Shown piece after piece: positions 39,294 through 50,011 of a DNA stretch of 64,000 nt; position 1 is the first letter of the stretch; every line of letters starts with the position of its first letter. The notes below the pieces were generated by a model. That model saw only the letters and a program-made list of their open reading frames with translations. It was not told the origin of the DNA and searched no databases. Both the position numbers and the translations under genes were made by a program. This DNA comes from Verrucosispora sioxanthis (GTDB lineage: Bacteria > Actinomycetota > Actinomycetes > Mycobacteriales > Micromonosporaceae). Location of the stretch: NCBI RefSeq assembly GCF_010560025.1, contig NZ_SAIY01000001.1, forward strand, positions 744,001 to 808,000. Direction: 5' to 3'.

Positions 39294-40121
39294 TCAGCCG
39301 GCGGGCCGGTCGTTCCGGGCGACACCACCGAAGGCACCGAAGCGCTGCCCGTCGGCGGTGGCCTCGGACGGCGAGTCGGGTCGCCACAGCTCCATGTGCA
39401 CCACCCCGGGCTCCACAATGGTCCAGTCGCCGAAGAATGCGGTGATCTCGGCCCGCGAGCGGAGGGTGATCTCGGTGGCGGTACGCGCCGACAGCCGCTG
39501 CGCGTCGAGCATCTCCTGCGGCTGGTCCTCGAAGGTGGAGTGGGAGATCACCAGGTAGCTGCCGGAGGCCGTCGCCGCGCGCAGGGTGGCCAGGATGTCA
39601 CCGGGCCGGTCGGTGTCCGGGACGAAGTGCACCACCCCGGCGAGCAGGATGCCCAGCGGCCGGTCGAAGTCGAGCAGGTCGAGTTTGCGCGCCTCGGCCA
39701 GGATCCGTTCCGGATCCCGCAGGTCGGCGTGGATGACGCCGGTCGACTCGTTGCCGGCGAGCAGTTCCCGACTGTGCGCCACCGCGACCGGGTCGATGTC
39801 GACGTAGACCACCCGGGCCTTCGGGTTCGCGGCCTGGGCCACCTCGTGCACGTTGCCGACGGTGGGGATGCCGGAGCCGATGTCCAGGAACTGTTCGATA
39901 CCGGCGTCGAGCAGGGCGTGCACTGCCCGGCGAAGGAACTCCCGCCCGGCCCGCATCGTCGCCGGCAGGTTCGGCGTCATGGCCGCGATCTGGTCGGCCA
40001 GTTGCCGGTCGATGTCGAAGTTGTGGGCGCCGCCGAGGAAGTAGTCGTACACCCGCGCCGCGCTGGGCCGGGAGAGGTCGATCTCGGCGGGAAGTCCGTC
40101 CGGCTGTTGCACTGGTTGCAC
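39294..40121 (-). CDS. SAM-dependent methyltransferase, DUF574 family
   Basis: A 275-residue protein of the actinobacterial DUF574 (Methyltransf_19) family. The entry motif is [21 protein letters not shown], the SAM-binding loop is [19 protein letters not shown], and the acidic strand end is [15 protein letters not shown]. These proteins are numerous in actinomycetes and often sit beside regulators, but their substrates are unknown. It lies directly upstream of the GGDEF-EAL gene with a 4-base gap. Confidence 0.9.
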   Translation of the reverse strand: MQPVQQPDGLPAEIDLSRPSAARVYDYFLGGAHNFDIDRQLADQIAAMTPNLPATMRAGREFLRRAVHALLDAGIEQFLDIGSGIPTVGNVHEVAQAANPKARVVYVDIDPVAVAHSRELLAGNESTGVIHADLRDPERILAEARKLDLLDFDRPLGILLAGVVHFVPDTDRPGDILATLRAATASGSYLVISHSTFEDQPQEMLDAQRLSARTATEITLRSRAEITAFFGDWTIVEPGVVHMELWRPDSPSEATADGQRFGAFGGVARNDRPAG

Positions 40122-40228
40122 CTCACGTCGTCGCCGTGGATCGTGATGCTGACCACTCTAGGCCGGTCCGTCGCGCGGGGGGAGATCCACAACGCTCTTT
40201 TCCTGATCCACCGTTCGGTGCCGACGGG

Positions 40229-41431
40229 TCAGGCGGCCTCCAGCAGCAGCGCGATGCCCTGCCCCACCCCGATGCACATGGTGGCCAACGCCCGCCGCCC
40301 GCCGCGTCGACGCAGTTCCAGGGCGGCGGTGAGGGCCAGCCGGGCACCACTGGCGCCGAGCGGGTGTCCCAGGGCGATGGCGCCGCCATTGGGGTTGACA
40401 TGCTCCGCGTCCTCCGGCAGGCCGAGTTCGCGCAGCACCGCGACTGACTGGGCGGCGAAGGCCTCGTTCAGCTCGATCACGTCGATGTCGGCGAGCGCCA
40501 GCCCCTGCCGGTCCAGCAGCCGCCGGGTCGCCGGAACCGGCCCGATGCCCATCACCCGGGGCGGCACACCGGCCGCCGCCGTGCCGGTGACCCGGGCCAG
40601 CGGCGTCAGACCGTACGCGGCGACGGCCGCCTCCGAGGCGACCAGCAGGGCCACCGCGCCGTCGTTGACGCCCGAGGAGTTGCCGGCGGTCACCGTGCCG
40701 CCGTCGCGGAACGGGGTGGGCAGCGCCGCCAGTTTCTCCAGCGAGGTCTGTCGGGGGTGCTCGTCGACCTCGACCAGCCGGGTCTCCCGCCGGCCCGCCG
40801 GCACGGTCACCGGCACGATTTCCTCACCCAGCCGGCCGTCGGCCTGGGCCTTCGCGGCCCGCAACTGCGAGCGGTACGCGAACTCGTCCTGTGCCGCCCG
40901 GTCCACGCCGTACTCGGCGGCCACGTTCTCCGCCGTCTCGGGCATCGAGTCGATACCCCAGCCCCGCTCCATCAGCGGGTTCACCAGCCGCCAACCGATG
41001 GTGGTGTCGTACACCTCGGCGGATCGGGAGAACGCAGTGGTGGCCTTCGGCATGACGAACGGCGCCCGGCTCATGCTCTCCACCCCGCCCGCGACGACCA
41101 GGTCCGCCTCACCGGCGACGATCGACCGGGCGGCGGTGGCCAGCGCGTCCAGCCCGGAGCCGCAGAGCCGGTTGACCGTGCTGCCGGGCACCTGCTCGGG
41201 CAGCCCGCCGAGCAGCGCCGCCATCCGGGCCACGTTGCGGTTGTCCTCGCCGGCCTGGTTCGCGCAGCCCAGCACCACGTCGTCGGTACGCGCCCAGTCC
41301 ACCGACGGATGCCGCGCGACCAACTCGCGGATCACGTGGGCGGCCAGATCGTCGGGGCGTACGCCGGCCAGCGCGCCCGCGTACCGGCCGATCGGGGTGC
41401 GGACACCGGCCACCAGGTATGCCACGGTCAT
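40229..41431 (-). CDS. Thiolase (acetyl-CoA C-acyltransferase)
   Basis: A 400-residue thiolase. The nucleophilic Cys lies in [19 protein letters not shown] (about residue 89), the catalytic His in [17 protein letters not shown] and the second Cys in [18 protein letters not shown]. The length and the [12 protein letters not shown] motif are shared by degradative thiolases, including 3-oxoadipyl-CoA thiolase PcaF and FadA. No linked beta-oxidation or aromatic-degradation genes lie in the window, so the substrate cannot be fixed. Confidence 0.92.
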   Translation of the reverse strand: MTVAYLVAGVRTPIGRYAGALAGVRPDDLAAHVIRELVARHPSVDWARTDDVVLGCANQAGEDNRNVARMAALLGGLPEQVPGSTVNRLCGSGLDALATAARSIVAGEADLVVAGGVESMSRAPFVMPKATTAFSRSAEVYDTTIGWRLVNPLMERGWGIDSMPETAENVAAEYGVDRAAQDEFAYRSQLRAAKAQADGRLGEEIVPVTVPAGRRETRLVEVDEHPRQTSLEKLAALPTPFRDGGTVTAGNSSGVNDGAVALLVASEAAVAAYGLTPLARVTGTAAAGVPPRVMGIGPVPATRRLLDRQGLALADIDVIELNEAFAAQSVAVLRELGLPEDAEHVNPNGGAIALGHPLGASGARLALTAALELRRRGGRRALATMCIGVGQGIALLLEAA

Positions 41432-41527
41432 CGCGAGTCCTTCGGGGGTGGGGGAAGGTCGTCAGGGGTGCGTCCACCGGGTCCACGGCGACTCACCGAC
41501 GGCCAGGATATCCCCGCTGGGTGCCGA

Positions 41528-41533
41528 TAGGTT
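41528..41533 (+). promoter_or_regulatory. -10 element TAGGTT of a likely leaderless promoter
   Basis: TAGGTT lies 6 bases before the ATG at 41540 of the Xi-class transferase gene, and no ribosome site is present. This supports a leaderless transcript and ATG 41540 rather than the upstream GTG 41534. Confidence 0.5.
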
Positions 41534-41539
41534 GTGGGC

Positions 41540-42494
41540 ATGGCACGGGCCCAGTTCAGCGCGGAGACCAGCGGCGGCGCGTTCGTCCGCCAACCCAACC
41601 GGTTCACCGGGCGGGTGACGCCGCACTCGACCGCACCGCCGGGCGGCGGACCGGACGAGCAGGACCGCTGGCCGCTGGAGCCGGGCCGCTACCGGCTGAT
41701 CTGGTGCCGGGCCTGCCCCTGGGCGCACCGAGCGCTGATCGTGCGTAACCTGCTCGGGCTGACCGACGCCATCTCGTTGGGCACCGTCGACCCGATCCGC
41801 GACGACCGAGGTTGGCGGTTCGCCCTCGACCCGGACGGCTTCGACCCGGTGCTGGGCATCGGCTTCCTCTCCGAGGCGTACCTGGCCACCGATCCGGACT
41901 ACACCGGCCGGGTCACCGTGCCGGCGCTTGTCGACACCCGTACCGGCCAAGTGGTCACCAACGACTATCCGCAGCTGACCCTGGACCTGTCCACCGAGTG
42001 GCGGCGGCTGCACGCCCCCGGCGCGCCGGACCTCTACCCGGTCGAGCTGCGTCCGGAGATGGACGCGCTGATGGCCGAGATCCACCGGGACGTCAACAAC
42101 GGCGTCTACCGATGCGGTTTCGCCACCTCCCAGCAGGCGTACGACGAGGCGTTCGAGGCGCTGTTCGTCCGGCTGGACGCGCTGTCGGAGCGGCTGGCCG
42201 GGCGGCGTTACCTGATGGGTGACTCGATCAGCGAGGCGGACGTGCGCCTGTTCACCACGCTGGTCCGCTTCGACGTGGCGTATCACGGACACTTCAAGTG
42301 CAACAGGCAGAAACTCACCGAGATGCCGGTGCTGTGGGCGTACGCCCGGGACCTGTTCCAGACCCCCGGTTTCGGGGAGACCGTCGACTTCGACCACATC
42401 AAGCGGCACTACTACGCCACTCATCACGAGATCAATCCGACCGGCATCGTCCCCCTCGGGCCGGACCTGCACGGCTGGACGACGCCGCACGGGC

Positions 42495-42502
<8 letters not shown>
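41540..42502 (+). CDS. Xi-class glutathionyl/mycothiolyl-hydroquinone reductase
   Basis: A 320-residue protein of the Xi-class glutathione transferase family. The catalytic Cys lies in [20 protein letters not shown], and the C-terminal helical domain carries [20 protein letters not shown] and [20 protein letters not shown]. These enzymes remove a thiol from S-conjugated hydroquinones. Actinomycetes use mycothiol rather than glutathione, so mycothiol is the probable co-substrate (inference). A membrane protein gene overlaps its stop codon. Confidence 0.88.
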
Positions 42503-44312
<1,810 letters not shown>

Positions 44313-44315
44313 CCG

Positions 44316-44359
44316 GCGGGTCCGGCTGCCCGGTGACGACCGAGGGCAGCCGGACCCGC
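44316..44359. terminator. Bidirectional 16-bp hairpin terminator
   Basis: A perfect 16-bp stem (44316-44331 with 44344-44359) with a 12-base loop fills the gap between the convergent Old Yellow Enzyme and ABC exporter genes. It can end transcription from both sides. Confidence 0.75.
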
Positions 44360-44378
44360 GCTGATCTCAGACCCGCTC

Positions 44379-47300
44379 TCAGCCGGCCAGGTGACCCCAG
44401 CGTCGGTCCAGGTCACGCCACGGACCCTGGGCGGCCACCGTGCCGGCGATGAGCACCACCACGTGGTCGGCCCGCACCAGCGCGGCCCGCTTCGAGGTGG
44501 AGCCGACCACTGTCACTCCCCGGTCCCGCAGTGCCTGCCACAGCGCCAGCTCGGTGGTGACGTCCAGCGCGGAGGAGACGTCGTCGGCCACCAGCAGTTC
44601 GGTACGCGGCGCCAGCGCCCGGGCCAGCGCCAGCCGTTGCAGCTGCCCACCGGACAACCGGGTGCCCTTGTGCCCGATGAGCAGGCCGAGCCCGCTGCCG
44701 GTGGCGGCCAGGTCGTGGTCGAGCTGGGCGGTGCTGACCGCGTGTGCGGCGTCCACCTGATGCCCGAGGGTGATGTTGTCCGCGACCGTGCCGGAGAGCA
44801 CCCGGGGCAACTGACCGACGTAGCCGACCTGGTTGGGACGCAGGAACAGCTCCGGCTCGGTCACCGGCTCGCCGTTCCAGGTCAGCAGCCCGGTGTGCGG
44901 GGCGATGCCGGCGAGGGCCCGCAGCAGCGACGACTTGCCCGAGCCGACCGGCCCGACCACGAGGACCAGCTGCCCGCGGGCCACGGTCAGGTCCACGTCG
45001 CGCACGGCGGTGGTGCCATCGGTGTGCCGGACGCCGAAGCCGACCAGTTCCAGCCGCCGCAGCGGGGTACGCGGTGGCACCGTCGGGGCGGGGGCGGTGC
45101 CGGCGGCCAGGTCCACCCCGGGCACCCGCGCCGAGTACGCCTCGATCCCGGTCATCTCCGCCGTCCGTCGGGTCCACACCCGCGCCGACGGCACCTGGGA
45201 GATCAGTGAGGCGGTGGTCCAGGCGAACCAGCGGGCCGCGCCCAGCGTGGCGACCGCGACCAGCGCCGCCCCGGCGGAAAGCCGACCGGTCAGGAACAAC
45301 GCCCACACGCCGATCGGGAACAGCCCACTGGCCACCGCCGGCGTGGAGCGTGCCCAGACCTGCACGGCGATCTCCCGGCGCTGCCGTTCGCTGCGTACGG
45401 TGTCGAGGTTGGCCAGGTGGGTCAGCACCGGTCGGGTGGCCCCGGCCAGCTTCACCGTGCGGGCCGCGGACAGCGTGGAGACCAGGGCGGTGGCGAAGGC
45501 CGCCCGCGCGGCGACGGTGTCCCGCGCCGCCCGCTCCAGTCTCGGGCCGAACGCCGTGGCGGCCAACCCGGAGAGCACCATCGTGCCGAGGAAGAACAGT
45601 CCCGGTACCACGCTGCCGGTGATCAGGGTCATGGCGACCAGCAGGATCAGGCCGACGGTCTGGTCGAGCACGTTGTCGGCGAGTTGGACGACCCGCTCGG
45701 TGTCGCCGCCCTGGGCCACCACCTCGGCGGGGGTGTGCCGGCTGACCCGGCGCGGGCCGGTCTGGCCGTACACCAGGCGGGCGCTGATCCGCAGCATCTG
45801 CCGTACCCACCAGGCGGGGAACCACAGGTGGGTCCAGTAGTGCGCCGGGATGGCGAGGATCAGCCCGGCCGCGATACCGACGGCGGGCAGCCAGGGGTCG
45901 CCGGTGCCGTCGACCACGTCGGCCCAGAGCCAGGCGAGCACCGGCCCGTCCAGGCCGAGGATCGCCAGCACGGCGAAGATGCCCACCGCCGCCGCGCCGT
46001 ACCGGGGGTCGTTGAGGCAGAGCCGGGCGATCTCCCGCAGGGTCCGTCCCCGGGAGGCCGGTCGCCGGTCGGCTTCGGTCGCCGCGTCCGTGGCACCGGC
46101 GCCGGTTTCACGCCCGCCGACCTGTCGCCCCTCCGCCGGGTCGACCGGCTCCGGCCCGACGACCGGCGCGGGATCGCCCACCGGTAGACCTGCCTCTACG
46201 TCGTGCCGGGCGGGCAGCTCAACATCGTCCGGCGGTGGCGAGTCCGTGCCGTCGCCGGTCTCGCCACCGCCGGGCAGCAGCACGTCGGCGCCACGCGCGG
46301 CGGCCGGGCGGGCCACCACGGGCGCGCTGATCGCGGCCGCCGGGCTGAACGTGCCGGCTGGTGTGGCGGCGGCCGGGTTGGCACCGACGAGCGCCGGCTC
46401 CGCCCAGATCCGGTCCGCCGCCGGCTCCGGCAGCAGCTCGGTTGCCACGTCGACACCGTGCCCGCCCTGGTGACCGGCCGCCAGCAGCTCGGCGAAGCGC
46501 CGCGACTCGGCCAGCGGGGCGGCCTCGACCACGGCACCGTCGGCCAGTACCACCACCTCGTCGCAGCGGCTCACCGACGACAACCGGTGGGCGATGACGA
46601 TGCCGATCCGGTCGCGCAGCAGCCGCTCGGTGGCCTGCTGCACCCGGGTCTCGGTGACCGGGTCGAGCCGGGCGGTGGCCTCGTCGAGGATCACCACGTG
46701 CGGGTCACGGACCAGGATCCGGGCGAAGGCGACCAACTGCTCCTGACCGGCCGAGAGCACGTGGCCGCCGTCGCCGAGGCGGGTGTCCAGGCCGGCCGGC
46801 AGCTCGGCGATCCAGTTGGCCAGCCCCAACTCGTCGAGGGCCCGGGCGGCGGCGTCGAGCAGCTCGGGGTCGAACAGCGCCACGTTCTCGGCGAGCGTGC
46901 CGGCGAGGATCTCGGTACGTTGCGGCACCACGGCGACCCACTGGCGCAGTTGCTCCACGTCGAGGTCGAGCACGTCGCGCCCGGCGAGCAGGACCGTCCC
47001 CGCTGGCACGTCGACCGCCCGGGTGAGCAGCTTGGCCAGCGTGGACTTGCCCGACCCGGTGCGGCCGACCAGGGCGTACGAGCGGCCCCGTACGAAGGTC
47101 AGGTCGACGTCACGCAGTGCGGGGCCGCGATCGGCGTCCGGCCCGGTGCTCGGGTAGCGGTAGGTCAGGTCGCGGATGACCAGGTCGCCGTCGCTGGGGG
47201 CGGCACCGCCGCTGGGTTCCTGCGGGGCGGCCGAGAGCAGTTGGACCCGCCCCCACGCGCCGAGTGCGTACTGCACCTCCGGCACCATCCGGCTGACGTG

Positions 47301-48137
47301 TTCGACGGTCATGCCGAGGGAGAGTGCGAGCAGCCAGATCGCGGTGATCCGGGCGGCATCGACCCGGCCGGTGGTCAACGCCCACACCCCACCGAGCACG
47401 ACCAGCGCCACCCCGGCCCGGGCCACCCCGGCCGCGACGGTGTTGACCTGCGCCGACATCTGCCACACCCGCAGTCCACGGCGCAGCACCTCGGCCGCCC
47501 GGCCGGCGTACAGGCGCAGCACGTACGGCCGGGCCAGGCTGGTGCGTACGTCGTCCTGGCCGTGGATCGACTCCTCCATCACGGCCGCGAGGTCCGACCA
47601 GGCCGCTTCCTCGTGCATCCGGGCCGGGGCGATCCGGGCGGCGGGACGCCGCAGGGTGTACGCGAGCAGGACGCAGAGCAGCAGCATGCCGAGCCCGGCC
47701 GGCCACCAGACGGTGAGCGCGACGAGCGTGGACAGCAGGCCGACGGCCAGCGCCTGGGCCAGCCGGACGCCGGGGCCACGCACGCCCGAGGCGACGTCGT
47801 ACACGTCGCCGTCGATCCGGTCCAGCATCTCACCGACCGGGGTCGTCTCCAGGGCGGGCACGGGCTGTCCCAGCGCCACCCGGCACAGACGACGGCGCAG
47901 GTCGGCGGACCAGTCGGCGGTCACGCCGGCCATCACCAGGCTCACCACCAGGTCGCTGACGACCGCCGCGACAAGCGCCACCGACAGCAGCACGAAGAAC
48001 CCGACGGAGCGGTGCAGCAGCACCGGCCCGGCGAGCGCGGCGGTGGCCGCCTGGCCGATGCCGCCGAGCAGGATCAGGACGACCACCAGGGTCATCCGGC
48101 GCGCGGAGGTGACCCACAGATCACGGAGCAGGCGCAT
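44379..48137 (-). CDS. Single-chain double ABC exporter (TMD-NBD-TMD-NBD)
   Basis: A 1252-residue fusion of two half-exporters of the multidrug/lipid type. The first half has six helices and NBD1: Walker A GRTGSGKST (about 356), Q-loop VVPQRTEIL, signature LSAGQEQ, Walker B VVILDEATARLD and switch His IAHRLSS. A Pro/Ala-rich linker of about 130 residues follows. The second half has NBD2: Walker A GPVGSGKSS (about 1064), signature LSGGQLQRLALARAL, but Walker B LLVADDVSSALD (Glu to Asp) and STSKR where the switch His should be. So one ATP site looks canonical and the other degenerate. ATG 48137 follows a GGAGG site. Confidence 0.92.
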   Translation of the reverse strand: MRLLRDLWVTSARRMTLVVVLILLGGIGQAATAALAGPVLLHRSVGFFVLLSVALVAAVVSDLVVSLVMAGVTADWSADLRRRLCRVALGQPVPALETTPVGEMLDRIDGDVYDVASGVRGPGVRLAQALAVGLLSTLVALTVWWPAGLGMLLLCVLLAYTLRRPAARIAPARMHEEAAWSDLAAVMEESIHGQDDVRTSLARPYVLRLYAGRAAEVLRRGLRVWQMSAQVNTVAAGVARAGVALVVLGGVWALTTGRVDAARITAIWLLALSLGMTVEHVSRMVPEVQYALGAWGRVQLLSAAPQEPSGGAAPSDGDLVIRDLTYRYPSTGPDADRGPALRDVDLTFVRGRSYALVGRTGSGKSTLAKLLTRAVDVPAGTVLLAGRDVLDLDVEQLRQWVAVVPQRTEILAGTLAENVALFDPELLDAAARALDELGLANWIAELPAGLDTRLGDGGHVLSAGQEQLVAFARILVRDPHVVILDEATARLDPVTETRVQQATERLLRDRIGIVIAHRLSSVSRCDEVVVLADGAVVEAAPLAESRRFAELLAAGHQGGHGVDVATELLPEPAADRIWAEPALVGANPAAATPAGTFSPAAAISAPVVARPAAARGADVLLPGGGETGDGTDSPPPDDVELPARHDVEAGLPVGDPAPVVGPEPVDPAEGRQVGGRETGAGATDAATEADRRPASRGRTLREIARLCLNDPRYGAAAVGIFAVLAILGLDGPVLAWLWADVVDGTGDPWLPAVGIAAGLILAIPAHYWTHLWFPAWWVRQMLRISARLVYGQTGPRRVSRHTPAEVVAQGGDTERVVQLADNVLDQTVGLILLVAMTLITGSVVPGLFFLGTMVLSGLAATAFGPRLERAARDTVAARAAFATALVSTLSAARTVKLAGATRPVLTHLANLDTVRSERQRREIAVQVWARSTPAVASGLFPIGVWALFLTGRLSAGAALVAVATLGAARWFAWTTASLISQVPSARVWTRRTAEMTGIEAYSARVPGVDLAAGTAPAPTVPPRTPLRRLELVGFGVRHTDGTTAVRDVDLTVARGQLVLVVGPVGSGKSSLLRALAGIAPHTGLLTWNGEPVTEPELFLRPNQVGYVGQLPRVLSGTVADNITLGHQVDAAHAVSTAQLDHDLAATGSGLGLLIGHKGTRLSGGQLQRLALARALAPRTELLVADDVSSALDVTTELALWQALRDRGVTVVGSTSKRAALVRADHVVVLIAGTVAAQGPWRDLDRRWGHLAG

Positions 48138-48256
48138 GCGTCGGTTCCTCCGGTCTGGTGGCGGAGTTTCCAGCCTGCTTCGCCCGGCCGCCTGACTCAA
48201 CGCATTTTCGCCGGTGGCGGGGCGTGACGAGGATCTCCGTCAGCCGGCGGGCCAGC

Positions 48257-49096
48257 TCAGAACAGCACGGTCGCCAGGGTGCCGACCGGACGGAAGCCGC
48301 AGCGCTCGTAGACCCGTCGGGCGGGCAGGTTGAAGTCGTTGACGTAGAGGCTGACCGTCGGGGCGACCCGGTTCAGCGCGTCGGCGACCACCGCGGCCAT
48401 CGCGGCGGTGGCGATGCCGCGTCCCCGCCACTCGGGTGCCACCCACACCCCCTGGACCTGCGCGGTGCGCCGGGTGACGACCGCCAGTTCGGCCTTGAAC
48501 ACCACCCGGCCGTCGACGAAGCGGGCGTACGCCCGGCCGGAGCGGATCATGTCGGTGACCCGGCGCCGATACCCGCGCCCGCCGTCCTCGGCGAGTGGGG
48601 AGACGCCGACCTCCTCGGTGTACATCGCCACCGCGGCCGGGAAGAGCCGGTCGAGTTCGCCGCTGCGCACCCGGCGCACCTGCGGGTCGACCGGGACCGG
48701 GGGCGGCGCGTCGGTGACCAGCAACGGCTGGTTGGCGCGTACGTCGCGGGCCGGTCCCCAGGTGTCGGAGAGCCGCTCCCACAGTTGCAGGACGGCGTCG
48801 GCCCGCCCGACGATCGAGGAACAGAGCCGTTCCTCGCCGGCCAGCAGGTCGGCGAAGGCCGCGATGGCCTGCGGGCCGGCCAGCACCGGGGTGAGGTTGC
48901 CGCCGAGCCAGCAGACCGATTCGAGGTGCCGGCGGGAGCCGTACCCCAGCACCCGGCCCTCGGCCCGCCACCAGGCCAGCCCGCGCGCGGCGACCCGCTC
49001 CGCGACCTGCGCGCTCGCGAACGGGTCGAGGTCGAGCAACCGCTCGACCGCGCGCCGTTCCGATTCCCCGATCTGCCGCACCGGCGCCGTCAGCAC
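48257..49096 (-). CDS. DUF4081-GNAT acetyltransferase
   Basis: A 279-residue protein. The N-terminal half is a DUF4081 domain (RRAVERLLDLDPFASAQVAE, GGNLTPVLAGPQAIAAFADL) and the C-terminal half a GNAT domain with VQGVWVAPEWRGRGIATAAM and NLPARRVYERCGFRPVGTLA. This two-domain type sits beside ispG in many actinomycetes, as here, though the PadR gene intervenes. The substrate is unknown. I chose GTG 49096; the frame continues to 49186, but into a GATCAAG-type repeat and a CCCACC-rich stretch that are not coding. Confidence 0.85.
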   Translation of the reverse strand: MLTAPVRQIGESERRAVERLLDLDPFASAQVAERVAARGLAWWRAEGRVLGYGSRRHLESVCWLGGNLTPVLAGPQAIAAFADLLAGEERLCSSIVGRADAVLQLWERLSDTWGPARDVRANQPLLVTDAPPPVPVDPQVRRVRSGELDRLFPAAVAMYTEEVGVSPLAEDGGRGYRRRVTDMIRSGRAYARFVDGRVVFKAELAVVTRRTAQVQGVWVAPEWRGRGIATAAMAAVVADALNRVAPTVSLYVNDFNLPARRVYERCGFRPVGTLATVLF

Positions 49097-49177
49097 GGTT
49101 ACAGCCTGCCAGATCCCTTCACCTTCCGTCGGCAGACACCAACCCCACCCCAACCCACCCCCACCCACCCCACCCGC

Positions 49178-49238
49178 GTTGATCAAGACGTTTTCGCCAA
49201 TCTCGGAGGCGAGTCACGACGCGAACTTCTTGGTCAAC
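49178..49238. repeat. Imperfect inverted repeat of the GATCAAG type
   Basis: The left arm (49178-49198, GTTGATCAAGACGTTTTCGCC with two halves) and the reverse complement of the right arm (49218-49238) match at most positions around a 19-base loop. It lies in the divergent GNAT-PadR gap. The arm resembles the palindrome at 14061, and similar GATCAAG elements are, from memory, abundant between genes in Micromonosporaceae. Confidence 0.6.
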
Positions 49239-49291
49239 AAGGCGGAACCCGGGCGGGCTGAGGTGAAGGTGAGTTGTCGGCGTTGTGTTGG

Positions 49292-49301
49292 CGATATATC
49301 G
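49292..49301 (+). promoter_or_regulatory. CGATATATCG palindrome, candidate PadR operator
   Basis: A perfect 10-bp AT-rich palindrome, striking in this GC-rich context, lies 40 bases before the start of the second PadR gene. PadR repressors bind such dyads near their own promoters, so autoregulation is likely. Confidence 0.55.
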
Positions 49302-49340
49302 TTGATGCATCAGTAATAGTTTCAGGAGAAGGAGAAGCTC

Positions 49341-49916
49341 ATGAGGTTGCATCGACGTGGGCATGGCGTGCACGAAGGGCGGATGCGGGGGTTCGGGTTC
49401 CCGCCGGGGCCGCCGTTTCCGCCGGGCGGGCATGGGTTCGGGCACGGCCGGGGCGGTCGCGGACGGGGGCGGGGGCGCCGACCGAACGTCCGCAACGCGG
49501 TGCTGGCCCTGCTCACCGAGCGGCCGATGCACGGCTACGAGATGATCCAGGAAATCGACTCCCGCACCGGCGGGAGCTGGCGACCCAGTCCCGGTTCGAT
49601 CTACCCGACCCTCCAGTTGCTGGAGGACGAGGGCGTCATCGCCGCCACCGAGGAATCCGGCGGTGGTCGCAAGCGGTTCACCCTCACCGAGCAGGGCCGC
49701 GCCGAGGCCGACGAGGCGGCCCAGACGCCACCGTGGGCGGAGGTCGCCGAGGACACCATCAACAGCTGGCACGACATTCGGCACGCCGGCATGCAGGCGA
49801 TGCAGGCGCTGCGCCAGGTGATGATGACGGGCACCGACGACCAGCGGGAACGGGCCGCCCAGGTGCTCGACGAGACCCGCCGCAAGCTGTACGCGATCCT
49901 CGCCGAATCCGAGTGA
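49341..49916 (+). CDS. PadR family regulator with a Gly/Arg/His-rich N-terminal extension
   Basis: A 191-residue regulator. The PadR winged helix (NAVLALLTERPMHGYEMIQE, PGSIYPTLQLLEDEGVIAAT) begins only at about residue 50. The first 48 residues are a low-complexity Gly/Pro/Arg/His segment (GFGFPPGPPFPPGGHGFGHG) that could bind metal or nucleic acid. A strong AGGAGAAGGAG ribosome site precedes ATG 49341, which supports the long start. No exporter is directly adjacent; the divergent GNAT gene or its own gene are possible targets. Confidence 0.9.
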   Translation: MRLHRRGHGVHEGRMRGFGFPPGPPFPPGGHGFGHGRGGRGRGRGRRPNVRNAVLALLTERPMHGYEMIQEIDSRTGGSWRPSPGSIYPTLQLLEDEGVIAATEESGGGRKRFTLTEQGRAEADEAAQTPPWAEVAEDTINSWHDIRHAGMQAMQALRQVMMTGTDDQRERAAQVLDETRRKLYAILAESE

Positions 49917-49929
49917 CCCCGGTACGCGT

Positions 49930-49962
49930 CGAGGGCGGCCACCCAGTGGGTGCCCGCCCTCG
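49930..49962. terminator. Bidirectional hairpin between PadR and ispG
   Basis: Two 16-base arms (49930-49945 and 49947-49962) pair with a single mismatch. The hairpin lies between convergent PadR and ispG genes and can terminate both. Confidence 0.65.
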
Positions 49963-49981
49963 TACGTCCCGCCTCGCCCGC

Positions 49982-50011
49982 GCCGCCCGCGTTCGTGCCG
50001 CCCGCGTTCGT
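49982..50011. repeat. 15-bp tandem duplication at the 3' end of ispG
   Basis: GCCGCCCGCGTTCGT occurs twice without a gap at 49982-49996 and 49997-50011, reaching the first base of the ispG stop codon. It is non-coding for ispG apart from that base. Confidence 0.85.

Noticed and set aside
49096..49186. N-terminal extension of the GNAT protein
   Set aside because: It would translate a CCCACC-rich run and part of a GATCAAG palindrome; the conserved protein begins at GTG 49096.
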